Under the pieces are notes generated by a model. The model was not told where the DNA came from. It did not search any database and was given only the letters and a program-made list of their open reading frames with translations. A DNA stretch of 64,000 nt from Eutrigla gurnardus (taxonomy: Eukaryota; Chordata; Actinopteri; Perciformes; Triglidae): NCBI GenBank assembly GCA_963514095.1, contig OY741277.1:9958137-10022136 (forward strand), in the 5' to 3' direction. Both the position numbers and the translations under genes were made by a program. Below, piece by piece: positions 48,009 through 61,955 of the stretch; position 1 is the first letter of the stretch, and every line of letters begins with the position of its first letter.

Positions 48009-50587
48009 ATACCATAAATACTTTATGAACCCTAAACCCTGAGATCCCCGGGGTTTCATTAGCCATGGAGATATACACTTTTCTCCATCTTCATGATGAC
48101 TGAGGATCAGTGAAATCAACACTGGATGGAGATTACCTCATTTAGTCTCTGGTCAATTCATGTTGTATTACTGTGGTGTTTCGCAACTTCAGCTTTAAAT
48201 GTGCATCTGTTTGCTCTTGTGTAAGATGTTTGTATCAGAACGCTACTTTGAATTATAAGGTCTTATAAATGTGTCTATATAAGCACATAATTCTGCGAAC
48301 TCTCACCGTTTTTAGTGAAGGAGGTTTTGCGCCCTCGTCTTGGTGTGACCTCCGAGACATCTACTGGATTATTTTAGAAAACCACTAAATTTGAACACTG
48401 ACTGTTCTTGTCTGGGTACTGAATGACACTGACAGCTGGTTGAAGAAATTTGCTGTTTGTTTTAAATCTTTAGAAAAAAAAACAATTTATGTTTATTAAT
48501 GTTTGCTGTTTTGTTTTTAAATCGGTTATATATACTTTTGTCTAATAGTCTTATTTGTGCTTCTATTATGCTTCCTTCTCAATGGGACCATCGTAGCCAC
48601 ATAAATAAACAGGCGGAGCAGAAAACAGACATGTATATGCAAGAGACTATTTTAGTCAGCTGTATGTGGTGAAGTTACTTTCCTTGCAGGTAATATATAT
48701 TTTCTGTTGTTTGCAGCACGGCTCCACTTCTCCTGTTGGGTTTATCTACCTACACGCATTATAAAATATGGAAATATCCAAACCTTATCAAAGTTGCTGG
48801 AGCATTGCTGCATGCTTCATTGCGTCTGTGTGTTGAATATCTCCAGAGGATTGGCTTTATTGTGTAATAATACAAAAATGTGAACGGGTTTCATTGCTAT
48901 TGTCACATCCCTTCAATCTGCGAGAAATAACATTTTCAAGGAGAAATAGAAAACATTAAGACTGATCCATGAACCACGTCAAATGTAATTCCACACCAGG
49001 TTTTGCTGTGGTAAATTGACTACAAAGGTAATTTACCAACTAAAGGATTGAGCTAATGCTCCAGCATCATCAAAATAGAGGCTTTTCAAGTGATGGCATA
49101 CTTATGAAGATATTCAGAAGTAGAAGAGCTGTTTTCCACTCTGAGGCTCTCTGGTGGCTGTGGAGCGGAAAAGAAGCCCCGACTATTCAAAGAAATGGCA
49201 TCACACTTGACTAAGTGAGAGACTGACTATGTTTCAATGTTTAATTCAATTTCATGACGGCAGAACGTTTTTTCCTCCCTCTGGCTTCCAACACTGCCTC
49301 GGTCTTCACACTCTGCATGACTCATTGAAAGCAATAAGAGAGGCCTTTCCAGATAATGGGGACTACACACAGCTCTCATATTCTCTAGTCACACATGCCA
49401 CTATAACTCAATTTACCCACTTATTTGCATGTTTGCTTCTCCTTTTCTCTGGCCCTCAATCTTTTTTCTTCTTTTCACTTTTGCAAGGCCCCTTGCTGTT
49501 CTCTCCCTCTCATGGCCATTTTAACATGGTTTCTAATACAATCATTCTCCCTTTTTTTCCCCCACTCACACCATCTCTAATGTGTGTATTAAAAGGACGG
49601 TAATTCATCACGGAGTCAGAGCCGAGTGCAGTCCCTGCTGCACACCAGTGTGCAGGCTGCTTTTTCTGCCAGCCGTCCAGAGCTAGAATCAATCACCCAA
49701 ACCTGAAACATTGAAACCCCGAAACCATCAGTGAGGGTCAGACGGAGATAGAAGAGAGGGAGAGAGAAAGCTAGAAGGAGAATGGCTGGAGGTGCATAGT
49801 GGGATATAAAAACCCTGGGTGGATTATAAAAGATACAGGCAAAATGCATCACGAGTTGATGAGAGTCTGTTCCCCTTGGGTGTGATTTGAGGTAAAAAGT
49901 TGGATAGATAGATGCCGAGATAGACTAAACAACATTCTGGCTGGATTGCAACGTTTCATCTGCTGTGCGTTCTTTGGTTGTTGATCTAGTTGTTTATTCT
50001 CCAGACCGACAACACAAACACAGCTTATGAGTGTGGGCCTGATTCCCAAAAGCTGAGTAGAAGTGGTGTCATTTCCTGCGGTCATGTGGTTGTTGTTACT
50101 TTATGGCTCGGTCCTGGACTTTCTTTGAGCCAAAAAACAAACTGTGGCTTTCAGACTCAGTGAAAAAAAAAAGATGTTTCTTATCTTCAACCACAACAGG
50201 CCTGTGATGCATTTTGGGTTCAAGATAACAATTTTGGTGGGCTGGATATTAGGAAAAATAAAAAGTCTGAGCAGCCACTATGGGAGGCTAATTGAGTAAA
50301 AATACATTTTTGAAGAGCTATGCTATGAAATATAAATCACGTGCTTATCGACGTAGATGCAAAAAGAGACCAGCAACTAACCATGCCAAGGCAGCAGACA
50401 GACATAATGCTATACAAAATAAACCATACTCAGTACACAAGCATCCATCTCTCTCTTGCCCTCTTTCTTTTCTCTCTTCTCTTCTCATCTCTTCTGTAGC
50501 ACTGAATGCTGTAATCAAGACTAATGGGACTCAGCTGTTGGCCAGTCTAATTACCTGGAATTCAGACGACCAATCTGGGAGACAGGC

Positions 50588-50631
50588 CCACACACACACA
50601 CACACACACATACATACATACATACATACAC

Positions 50632-50661
<30 letters not shown>
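50588..50661. repeat. Compound (AC)n/(ATAC)n microsatellite
   Basis: Alternating CA and CATA blocks. Confidence 0.95.
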
Positions 50662-50662
<1 letters not shown>

Positions 50663-51594
50663 GTCAAGCATTTCACCTTTCATGAACCTGCCACTCAAAG
50701 AAACGTGTCTGTATGTATGTAGCATGATTCACCGAGCATTTTGAATGTGTGTATATATATATATATGTGCTTACAGAATAAACATAAGCGTATGTGTGTA
50801 CATGAATGCATGCATGTTAGAAAGGTCAATAAGAGATCCTAAAAAATGTCTATTCCTCCTCCAAGTCAGGAATTCTCATAGGAAAGCGCCTGACAGAGAA
50901 AAGCATAGAGCTAAATTTATACACAACCACTGCTTTTTTATTAACAGAATAATTTGAGTTATTTTCAACCTACGCCGTATCTCATCGTCACTTTAACTCA
51001 TGCTGTTTATTTCTAACCAAATTCACACTGATTTGATGAAGACGAACCCCCTTAAAGGGAGGTGGATGGATTTTAAAACAATCACTCAGAGCCAAAGCAC
51101 AAGTAAAATAATGGCCTGGAAATGAAAAATAATTGATACTTTACTAACAAAAGCTATGGAAGAGCTGCATGCCAATGCTCTGAAACTCAAAGTTTAATAT
51201 AGAGGGATCAAGAACTTTTAGAGTCTAGCTGGGGCTAATTGAAATGCTGTACAGAATAGATATTTCAACAACAAAACAGACGTCCGGTGTCTCAAGATAA
51301 TAATAATAGTGCATCCCAGCTCACAGATCCAATTGGAAGAAATGAAATGGAAAAAACAATGACTGGACTTGAATGTTCATGAAAACAATGCAATTATGAA
51401 ACAAATCTCATATGTCTGATAAATGTGCCTGTGCCCTTCGAGGCCTTGTAAAGCTAATGTCGTAGTGTCTGCCTGAAAAGACAGCAGGGTTCAGGGTAAT
51501 CCTTGCTCTAAATGATTAATGGAGTCTGGATGTAAGAAGGGGAGTTGTCTCTGACTCTGCGGGTACACACCCTGATGACATTTTTGAGAGAGAG

Positions 51595-51595
<1 letters not shown>

Positions 51596-51652
<57 letters not shown>
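51596..51652. repeat. (TG)n microsatellite
   Basis: About 28 units. Confidence 0.97.
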
Positions 51653-51654
<2 letters not shown>

Positions 51655-53469
51655 GTTTGCATTTGAAGCTGCATCATCACAGTGAGGCTAAACATGCACA
51701 AGCATACAAACTAAAATAAAAAATTAAACACATTCACACAGCCATAAACAGAGGTGTCACCGTGGGTTGAGATAATCCAGGCAGGAGCCATGGAGGAGGA
51801 ATAGATGCGTGAATGAATGGAAATTAAATGGGAATTATAAACAGAAGAGACAAATTGATTTGTCAAATGTAACTGCAGCATACATTTGCAGTATACAGTA
51901 TAGGTGTTCTATTCTCCAATATGTAATAATAATAATATCATAAAATATAAACAGTTATAATGGAGGTTGATCCAAAGGGACCTGTGAAAGCTAGAAGACC
52001 TTCATTTAAAAATAATGTTTTAAGAATTGTTGAAAAGTGGATAGCGATTTGGGGAGGGGAGTTCTTCCTTTGGTTACAAAGTAGGATCGATCAACCTTCC
52101 AGGAGGCTCATGCTTGAGAATCTCTGGATTCGTGTGGCTAATAACTGAAATCATAAAGTAACTTGATCATGCATGCAACAACTTAAACTTAAACTGATTT
52201 TAATACTCACTGATGGTCAATGAGTCTTGTGAAGAGATCAAAGAATTAATAATGTGTGCTTGTCTTGGATTCAGTTAAAATACAAGCAGCAAGATTATGA
52301 AAGTAGAAACAAAGAAGCATGGACTCCTTTTGCAAGGAATATGGTTATTCAAAATGATTTGGCTTCCTTACTGAGGAAAAGATTGCATCCCTATAACCAA
52401 GTGTTTTTCACTTCCATTCACAGATTCATCAGGTATTAGGGCTACATAACATGGTTTATCATCACCATAGAAAGACCGATGGATTGTGTATCTTCCATGG
52501 GGCCCAGTGGCAGCAGACATAGAAAATAAAAGAAGACCTAAAATTGATCCTGGGGGAACACCACATGTAAGGGTTCAAAGCTGGAAGAAGCCTCTATAAT
52601 GACAACAGAAAAACCTCCCCATGCAAGGCAGGACACAATGATTTATACATTCTTAATTGGTGTGAATGCTTCAAATGTAATGAAGGAATGCATTCAAATG
52701 CATGTATTTTCAACGGCAATCTATTCAACAGGATCTCCAGTGAAACGTTAAACACATTCATATCGTTTATACATTCTGGCTGATATTTAACATTTCAGTC
52801 CCATTTAAACATTTTACATTTTAAGTTGTTTAATTTTTTGAAGCTTAGTAAAAAAAATGGCTTTCTCACATTTTTTAATTTGTGTGTATTGGACAGAGAG
52901 TGGACAGGAGTCTACAATTTTCACTCTCAAAACATCATTTCAGGCCAGAGTTTAGGGAAAGTGTCAATGTGGAAGCAAACAGGCCTACACATTTGGCCAT
53001 AGGAGCGCGGAAGTAAGAGGATGTCCAACCAACTGCTGCAAAGGCTCTCATGTTAGCTGACACCAAAAAACAGCTTTACTTTCTTGCACAAACCAGCAAT
53101 TCAGCGTAGTGCCAGCTTTCCAGCAACCAGCATTCACACCACAATTACTTCAGAAATTGCTTTTCTAGATCCAACATGTTTTTCAGGCAATCGATTGTAA
53201 GGGTCAATGGAATCAAGCGAACCAATCAAAACTGATTTAAACTTAAATATTGCCTACTGGTGTTTCTCACATTTCTGGGTCAGCTTGATGGTGCACCTTC
53301 TTACTCGTTCTGATAAAAACAGACAAACAACATGTGTTTTTTACTTGAGTCAGTTAATATGTCAACAAACTATTATTCTTAATTGATGTAAGTGTGGCAT
53401 GGATAGCCATTTTTTCATCAACAGTAGACAAATAGCTTCTTGATAAAGCCGCCATTGAGCCCAGTGGTG

Positions 53470-53640
53470 GTATTTCTGCTTTATTGGACAGTATCTTGTA
53501 AATGGAGACAGGAAATGAGGGGGAGAGAAGGGATGAGAGGTGATCAGATGGTCAAGAATGAGACTCAAACCCTGCAATCACGGGTGCACTGTCTGCAGCC
53601 AACACTGTGGCCCTGCACTACCTACTCTAACGGATTAAAA
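53470..53640 (-). mobile_element. tRNA-derived SINE-like element
   Basis: On the minus strand a tRNA-like head carries a B-box-like GGTTTGAGTCTC (53560-53572). A body follows with TCATCCCTTCTCTCCCCCTC, then ATTTCCTGTC, and the tail CTGTCCAATAAAGC near 53470. This body and AATAAAG tail are typical of SINEs widespread in spiny-rayed fish. The A box is degenerate and no target-site duplication was resolved, so it is an old copy. Confidence 0.55.
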
Positions 53641-55910
53641 GCAAGTCCAGCTCTGTTCCTGAAATGACTCACATGCTAGCCCCCTCGATTTCCCCCCTCT
53701 CTCTCTTCTGTTTTCACCGAATTGCTACTTGATTGCCTGTCTGTATCAGAGCATTTCATTAGAAACATGCAATAAACCAGAAGGCCTGCTGGATTGCTGC
53801 ATTATCATTGAGGAAGCACTTTCTCGGATAAGGAAAGAGAAAATTAATAAAGAAAGTTTTTAAACAAACTTGCAGTTTTTTGGGGGGTTTTGTTTCAGGC
53901 TTCTTTTTTCCTACTAATGGCATGTGGCCTGGCCTCAGACAAATTATTGGGAAATGAAGTTAAGAGCCACAGCCAGAGAGAAAACAAATTAAAGGGGAAC
54001 TGCAAAATTAAAAAAGTTCTCCAAAAGTGCAGAGGAGGAGTAGGTTTATGCTCTCGGCACTGCAGTGATTAAAACATAAAGCACTGGCTCAGACACAGGA
54101 ATCCCATTGGCTCAGAGAGAAGAATGAGGCATATTTCTCTGACCAAAGTTGGTGTTCCCATTGTGTCACGTTACATGCATACACAGTGTTGGAAATGCTG
54201 CTTGTACAGGAAAACTACAGTAAGAGAAATTCTATTCTCAGATTCAAATTTCATCCAAGTCTTGCATTAACCTCCACAATGCATCTGTTGTTTCTGGCAT
54301 TTTAACATTTGTGGTAAACAATTCCTCTTGTGAGCAACAAAAGGCAATGCAATAGAGAGTAAATGAGGGGCTTGAAGGCAAAGGCTACATACATATTCCA
54401 ACCTTAACTGCACTGCAGTAAAAGTCATACCATCCAAGGGCATATAACACGTATAAAAGTTACACAAGCTGGTTGACTTGCTGTATTATGGGGAGTTAAG
54501 CTGTCCATGTCCACCCACACCTTCTGCTGGCCTCGGCTATAAAGTCCTGGAGGAGAGGAATACTGGTTTACGCTTCAATAAAAGACCTTTTTCATCAACT
54601 CTGCTGTTCTCACTACATCTGTCATGTTGCAATCCGGCCATCAAGGTCAAGTATGTGTGTGTGGGTGTGTATGTGAGAATTACTTTGTGTGTAAGACCTG
54701 TCCTGAGCAATCAAATTAAGGGCAAAAGGTTATTTGGCCAGCACACGTTTTCTGTGACTGGCCTCAAACCACAGTACTTCAAGGCTGAAAAATGTTTCTC
54801 TTTTATGTTGCCTCCACATCATGGCGATGGCGGAGTCGATGGTTCATAACAAACAACAGCAAATTACTACTACTTATTGTTGAAAACAACCACCAAAAGC
54901 CTTTTGCATGACTGTTGCAAGACTGCTTTGACTCCTTAAATCTGACCTTTTTGATTCCATTTTGGAGCATCACATGTGGACCCAGTGACCAAAGCTGTTT
55001 TTTCTGCAGCCACGGTACCTGTTGGGAGAGAGCTAAAAGGAATAAAATGCGAAGGGTTTTCCCCAAAGGACGATATTTTATTAAAGAAATATATTACTAA
55101 TTAATCATATTTCTACTACCGTTGCTTTCACTGGTTAAAATGATGCACTTTTCCAGTGGTAAGTCACATCAGCTGACACTGCTTGAGGTAAAGGTGTGTG
55201 TACTCAGTCCACGATTGTTCATGAGGTAAGACATTATTACGACTATCTGTAATATACAACAACGTCACCTATATAGAAACTGCTGGTTGGGTGGTGTGCA
55301 TTTTAAATCTGATGCCTGCAGTGCACCATAAGCGCATCAATTGACGCGCATCCAATGAGGCACGTCATTTAAACCTTTCAGTGTGTTTGGGCCGTTACAT
55401 AGCAAATCGTTGTTTGCTGCTCCACAAAATGTGTCGGGTGTCATATAGAATACCTTTAGTTTTGTATTTACAATTTTTCATGTTCTGTTTCTGTCTTCAT
55501 CATTCTAAACACATCCTGTTCCAGGGATTTGTTAGACTTAACAGCATATCGATTTAACAACAGCAGCCACATGTATACTTGGTTGATTTCCACACAGAGT
55601 AATATGAGTGACTGAGCAGGGAAGTCAGGGTTAGTGGATCTCTGCCTCCACGCATAAGTGTGCACACGTGTGCATGTTGTGTGTCTTGCCCTCTATACCT
55701 GACACCATTTCATCCTGATCAATGGGTTTGTCCCACAGACCCAAAGCTCGAAAGCCGTGGCCTGTTGCCATGGTTATCTCTATTTGAAACCGGAGGGATT
55801 AACCTCCAGGGGGATGGCTTGGGAGAGAGGGAGACGGGGAGAGAAAGAGAGAGGAGCAGAGCATGAGAGAAAAAGTGAGAGAAAAACAACTACTGGTGAG
55901 AAGAATATAA

Positions 55911-55913
<3 letters not shown>

Positions 55914-55974
<61 letters not shown>
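55914..55974. repeat. (AG)n microsatellite
   Basis: About 30 units; CT on the rbms3 strand. Confidence 0.97.
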
Positions 55975-55981
<7 letters not shown>

Positions 55982-58506
55982 TGTCGGGGCTATGAGTGAA
56001 TGGAAGGTAAAGATTAGAGAGGTTATCAGGTTGCTATTGTTTTGATTTGGATCAGCTTGGTTTGCTTTGGACACACAGAAACCACTGACCTGGATTTTCA
56101 AAATTAAATATTGGGATTCATTGAGACTGCTTTTCCGTTGGCCGTCGTTTTTTATAAAAAAAACAACAAAATGTAGCCAATGCATCACTTTCTCAGTTCA
56201 GCAATTGGTATCCTCTTTCTCAAACGTATGTGTAATTCGAACTCACAAACACTTGAGTTGAAGAACAGTCTCTGTGCGACGAATTCAAAGCAACATGCAG
56301 AAATATGTAAGGGATTTAATTAATGTGTTGGCAGAAAATAAAAGCATGTAAACTGTACCAGCTTTTCATCAGAAGGTGGCTTTTTGAAGATACAAGTTCT
56401 TTGCAGTATACGCAGGCTCTCTGAAGATATGCGTGATATGTGTGTGTGTGTTTGTGTGTCGCTGCAGCGCTCACATGTGAGAGCAGGGATTTTCTCGCCG
56501 TCTTTAGATGTTGGGACTGGGGGCACAGTGGGGCCAGCTGACAGCTTGCCGGACCAAGGTTATTTACTTTTAGAAAGGGAAAATCAGCCTGAGTCAGCAT
56601 ACACTAAAGGGCAGCCAAACACACTCACGCACATACACACTCATGCAAAGACACACACACTCATGCAAAGACACACACACACACACACACACACGGACAT
56701 CATCTAACTGTTTCATCCATGGTAAGTGCCCAGACAGACTTCAAACACACACAGTGCTTCAACACACACACACACGCGCGTGCACACACACTGCCAAGAG
56801 GTTAAGTAGGCTCATCGCTGGAACACCATTGAGAAAACAGCAGCCTAATTACCATCATATCCTCCACCAAGGACACGTCATGACAGCACACTCACATTCA
56901 TCTCTTCATTTTACCTGTACAAACCACGTCCTCCCCTCTTACAAAGCCATTAGGCTCTAACAAGGGTTCTTAAACCAGCCAAATTGAGGGGATTTAGTGT
57001 CCTCCTGAGACGGCACCTCGTTAAAGCCTCGTCATATGGGCACCCTCCGCAAAACTGGCATGTGTTCTATTTTTGGCTCCCAGCGGTGCCATAAACCCAA
57101 ATGTAATCATATAAGATCTGATAACCAAGAACCCATCACTAACCAGTCAACCAGTTAATAATGACCTTATCACCGACACCCTTGTACATTCACACATACA
57201 TGGACACACAAAGAGAAGGGAGGCAGCAATTACCTATGATTTACTATAATGGGCATGGACCATGGCTGCTAGTGTCCAATGTGCCCTCACTAGACACAAT
57301 GGGGATGTTCCTGAGTCAATTGGATCTTCTAAACTCTTGCCATAATCTATTAATTTAATATTTAGCTGCAACATGAAGGTAAACATGCAAGAGTAGACTT
57401 CTGTCATTACCAAGAACTTTAGCTTTCATGACTTTGACTCAAATGCAACAGTTTTGAGATAGCATCCTGCTTGGGATTGCAGATCTATGGAAGTTAACCA
57501 ACAGACAGCAGTTCAATTCATCCCCCATTCGATTCTGTTGTGAAGGATTTGAAAAGAAAACCATCTGAGTGGCTGATTATGAGCCATATTTTAGTTTCAA
57601 ATGCTCACTTAGATTTTGGGTAAAATAAAATATTTTACTAAAAATACCAGTATTTCTTTTTTATGCATTCAACATATCTGGGCCTGGAAAGTACAAACGT
57701 ACTAAAGAGTTAGAGACTGTCAGTGCAGCTTTAGTAATGATCAAGGTTAATGTTCTGCAATGCAATGACTGAATTCACTCAATTTATTAGTATGGATCGT
57801 TGCTATTTCTACAATTCTTAAGGGATTAAGGGAAGTTAAACTGATCCTAAAATGATCAATCAGAATGTAGATATTTTAATAGTGATTTATAGGCTTCATA
57901 ATTCACGGTTTAACACTGACATTACTTACTCCAGAGCCAGCTTGTACAACTCCAATCCATCCGGACGAACTTAAAGGATCAGTTCACCTAAATTGCAATG
58001 GATCTTTTAGCCTGAGTGACACAAAGCTGTGCAGTCTCAGTTTTACTGTATAGTCAGAGGTATTGTCATCTATGAGAGGTCCCCCCCCCCCCATTATGCA
58101 AATGATGGAATTTTGCTTTGCATTGTTACTAGTACTGTAAACAATGTCCTGAATAATCCACTGACCTTTCTGTGCAGTTTTCATTAGAATAGTTTTGTGT
58201 GTTTTTTTCTTAAAAAAGAGTGCATGCCTATAGAATGTTAATGTGGTAACCCCCCACCCCAAACCTGTTTAAGTACACACTATATATACTGTGCCTTCCT
58301 TTTGCAGAGCAGAACACAGAGTAAAGAGGCATTTGACCCAAGCTATTGTGCATGTTAGTGCCACAGTTTTCCCTGGACACAGATCCTGCTGAATTATAAA
58401 ATGCAGGTTTCACCTGGAATTTCAAGCTACAAAACTATTCCCCTTTGCTGCGGAGACGTACACATGCATGTAAATCTTTCTTTCTGAGGCAATGTGAAAA
58501 GCCTAG

Positions 58507-58644
58507 CAGTCATCCCAGGTGCCTCGCTCAACCGTCATCGTGATGCCGGGGGTGCATCCCCCGTTAAGATCGACAAGACAACTGATCCTGAGGAACTCGG
58601 TGAAGAAACTTTTCAAGAAGAAGAAGCGGAATGAGGATGTGTGA
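58507..58644 (+). pseudogene. Coding-like fragment with basic C-terminus, unknown family
   Basis: 45 open codons run from 58507 to a TGA at 58642-58644, ending in a strongly basic stretch (SVKKLFKKKKRNEDV). The frame opens right after a TAG at 58504-58506 whose AG could act as a splice acceptor, though its pyrimidine tract is poor. An AATAAATAAA polyadenylation-like motif follows about 25 bases after the stop (near 58671). It could be a terminal exon, a retrocopy remnant or chance. I do not recognise the protein. Confidence 0.25.
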
Positions 58645-61600
58645 TTGAAAGAAAATGAAGGAGAAGAAAAATAAATAAAAAAGGACAGACAAGTGAAGAG
58701 GTAGAGTAGACAGGCACAGCAAGAGAAAAAAGCCTCATTGGTTTTCAGTGGGCATGTGCAGACTCAGACGTCCTAAAAGGTTACAGCATTTGATTTGTGA
58801 TATTCTACCCTCTCTCTCTCTCTGTCTCTCTGTCTGGAGGAGCAGTTTGGCTACTGCTGTCCACAAAGTTTGATCGATGGCTGTATTATGCCATCGGATT
58901 GTGTATCTAGCCGACTCTGCTGTCTGCCCAATGACAAACAACAAACATGCCTTACCACCATTAACAATGAGGTATGTGAAGACCAAGCAGCCGATCAGAA
59001 AATAGACTTAATAGTGTCCCCGTTGAATGAGGACGTTTCAGTCAGCCACCGTTAATACACTTCATTCATATGTATTCCACAGCGTGTGAAATCCAGCCTT
59101 CGCTTCCTCAAACCCTCCGTTTCTTTTCTAGCCTTTCATTTCCTTCGCATACTTCCTCCTCCTCCTTGATCACTCCTTCTCAGAGTTCAAGCGACCCACT
59201 CCATATTCACTCCATCTCTCTCCGTCCTCCCTCACCACAGCTCGGGCTTCCCACAACCCTCCCTCCATCAATCTCCGTGTGCACCCTCCCTCGCTCCGGC
59301 AGCCCACTCCAAGGCTAATTCCACAGAGGAAAAGAATGTGAGGAGAGGCGTTTATAGTGTTTTCCAGTTATCTCTGTCCTTATAGAGCTGTGCTCAACCC
59401 AGCTCCATCAAACAAAGCACCACCCACTCTCCAGCTGCCTACTCTATCCCTCCTCTGTACATGGCAGTGTATCCCTTATTCCTCTTTGTTGTCCATCCTC
59501 TCTAGGGTGATGCTGAGGTGATCCTGAACCAGAAGGGTTTCAATCTTGAATGAGGTGTTCACCAGTTTAATAACACGACTTAACGTTAAACATGACTTTA
59601 CCCTCTTGTCTTCTAAAATAAAAGCATTTAAATTCCATCGTTGTAGCCTACTACTTTTTATTGAAGGAATTTGAAGTAATGGAATGGTTCATTAGCTTCC
59701 AAATTAGATATCCCATTTTATTTGGGTATCTATCGCTAGGCTGTATTTGTGCTTGTGTTGGGACAAACATCAGTTTAAATCCATTTCACACAGTTTGTTG
59801 TGTTGCTATTAGCAGATTAATTCAGCCTGGGAGAGAAATGTATGACATGGCTACCTCTATTTATGTCTGCGTCTGGCCCATGTGAGAGTCCACCGGCAGC
59901 TGCAGGCGATGTTTAGGTGGGTGAGAGACAACACAGAGACGCGGCTGTTTGCATTTCATCGATTTTCGGGGAATTTAAAGCACAGAACGGCACGGTAGGC
60001 TTCTGTCTATGGAAACCATGCTGTTGCTCTTCTCTCGACTTGTTTCGATACGATTTTGACTGACGGATGGTTCATCCAGTCACCTGCCATGTCTTTCTTG
60101 AAAGTGCCTGCTCTTTTCCAAACAATTTCCAATGACGGCTTCACAGATGGTTTTGTGTAACAAACCATCTGGCCGGTCAGGGGAGAAAAACTCCCCAAAA
60201 GTCTAATAAACATGAAGTTTTCAAAGCATTTTTCTGAAATACAAAACCAGCTCTGGAGCTCTTGGGACAATTTGTACAGCCATCACCACCTAACTACCAC
60301 TCCGTTCTCTTTTTGCTCTATTACTCCTGTCAGGCATGATGCAGAGAACTGCAAAATGCAGTGTGTTAATTGCTGATGTCCACAGAGAAATCGGCACATT
60401 ACGAGACATAAAACAAAAAATCTGACTTCAATTAACAACCATTTAATCTAAAAAAAAATATATATTTTGATAATCTCTATGATGACCTGATATAAGGATT
60501 CACAATGAAAGCATTTGCATATATTTCCTAAACAGCAGGTTGTCGGCAGGGCCTTATTATATCTAATAATCACGCTTTAGTACACAGCACGTGGTGCATT
60601 GGAACATTTCCAGCCGCAGTAAACATTTGATTGAATTAAAGCGATGAAGAACTCAAAGAGAACACAAAACCCTCAGTGGGACACTGATTGGCTGTCCTTA
60701 TAGCTTGTCTGTCATCCTCTAATGAATGCTAATACTTCTCAGAAAAGGGCCCAACTGCTTCAAGTACCAAAATTATCATTTTTAATTAAGACGCCGCATA
60801 AAGTATTTAAGAGTCGGGAACCCTCTGGCTGGATGGCTCTTGGCTGAATATCACTTAAGCTACAGTTTGACACTCTGGATAAACAAAACAAGTTATTTTA
60901 AACAATATCCAAGAGAACAGACTGTAAAGGAGAGAGAAACTATAGTGAAATTAATTTTATTTCTAAATACAACATAACATGTCTCTTGTGTTGTTGATGA
61001 GTCTGATCAGATTATTATGATATACGCAAAATGACAGAGATGCTTATAATGAGTACTATTATAGGCGGCACATCGTTTTTCAGAAGCTGAATTGAATCAG
61101 ACTTGACGTTTTTATCTCATTTTGTGTGATGAATCTGAAATGTGAAACATGAGTTGTGGCCCACTGGTGGCCCAAAACTGTGTATTATACTCAAAGCATG
61201 AATGCATTTTTAGTTTTTACTCTTTGTTGCCTAGTTTTGTCAGCGTTTCATCCATGATATATCCACACATACCGTCCCTTTTGATGCTATAATGAACAAG
61301 TTAATGCAGCAAAATGAAGAAACTGCTAAGTGTCACCAGGAATTACCTTGATCACTGTTATTATGAGAATTTTTTTTCATTAGCAATGCCACGGAGGCAC
61401 ATTAATCACCCAAACACCCATATTCATCTTCATTTTTCATGTCCCTCCCTCCCTCTCCTTCCCATCCCGTCCATCTCTTCCTCTTCTTTTCTCGCTCATC
61501 CACTTAACTCCTCTGTCTCTCCCTCTTCCACACACACTAACTTAAAAAAAAGCCACATGCACATGCAGACATACACACAACCCAGGGCTGGTAATGCAGG

Positions 61601-61857
61601 GTTAATAAGATTGGAGAGCAGCTGATGGTTGTGCACATTCAGGCCAGATTACATTTAATTCGATTGGGTTTCACTCACTAGGCTGCCTCCCACTCCTCCC
61701 TTCTCTCTCCCTTTCCTCCCTCGCCTCATTGTCCTCGCCCTGCTTTTGTCGGACCAGAGGTGGTCCGCCCTCACAAAAAGACACAGGTTCACACAGAGGG
61801 GTACAGTGTGTGCAGACGCATACATTCAGCTTTTACTTTGGAGTTGCTGTGAATACA

Positions 61858-61875
61858 CACGCGCACCCACGCACC

Positions 61876-61910
<35 letters not shown>

Positions 61911-61955
61911 GCACATACACACACATGCGCGCACATACACACAACCACACACGTG
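61858..61955. repeat. Compound (AC)n/(GCAC)n microsatellite
   Basis: AC array with CGCG and ACAT interruptions. Confidence 0.93.
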
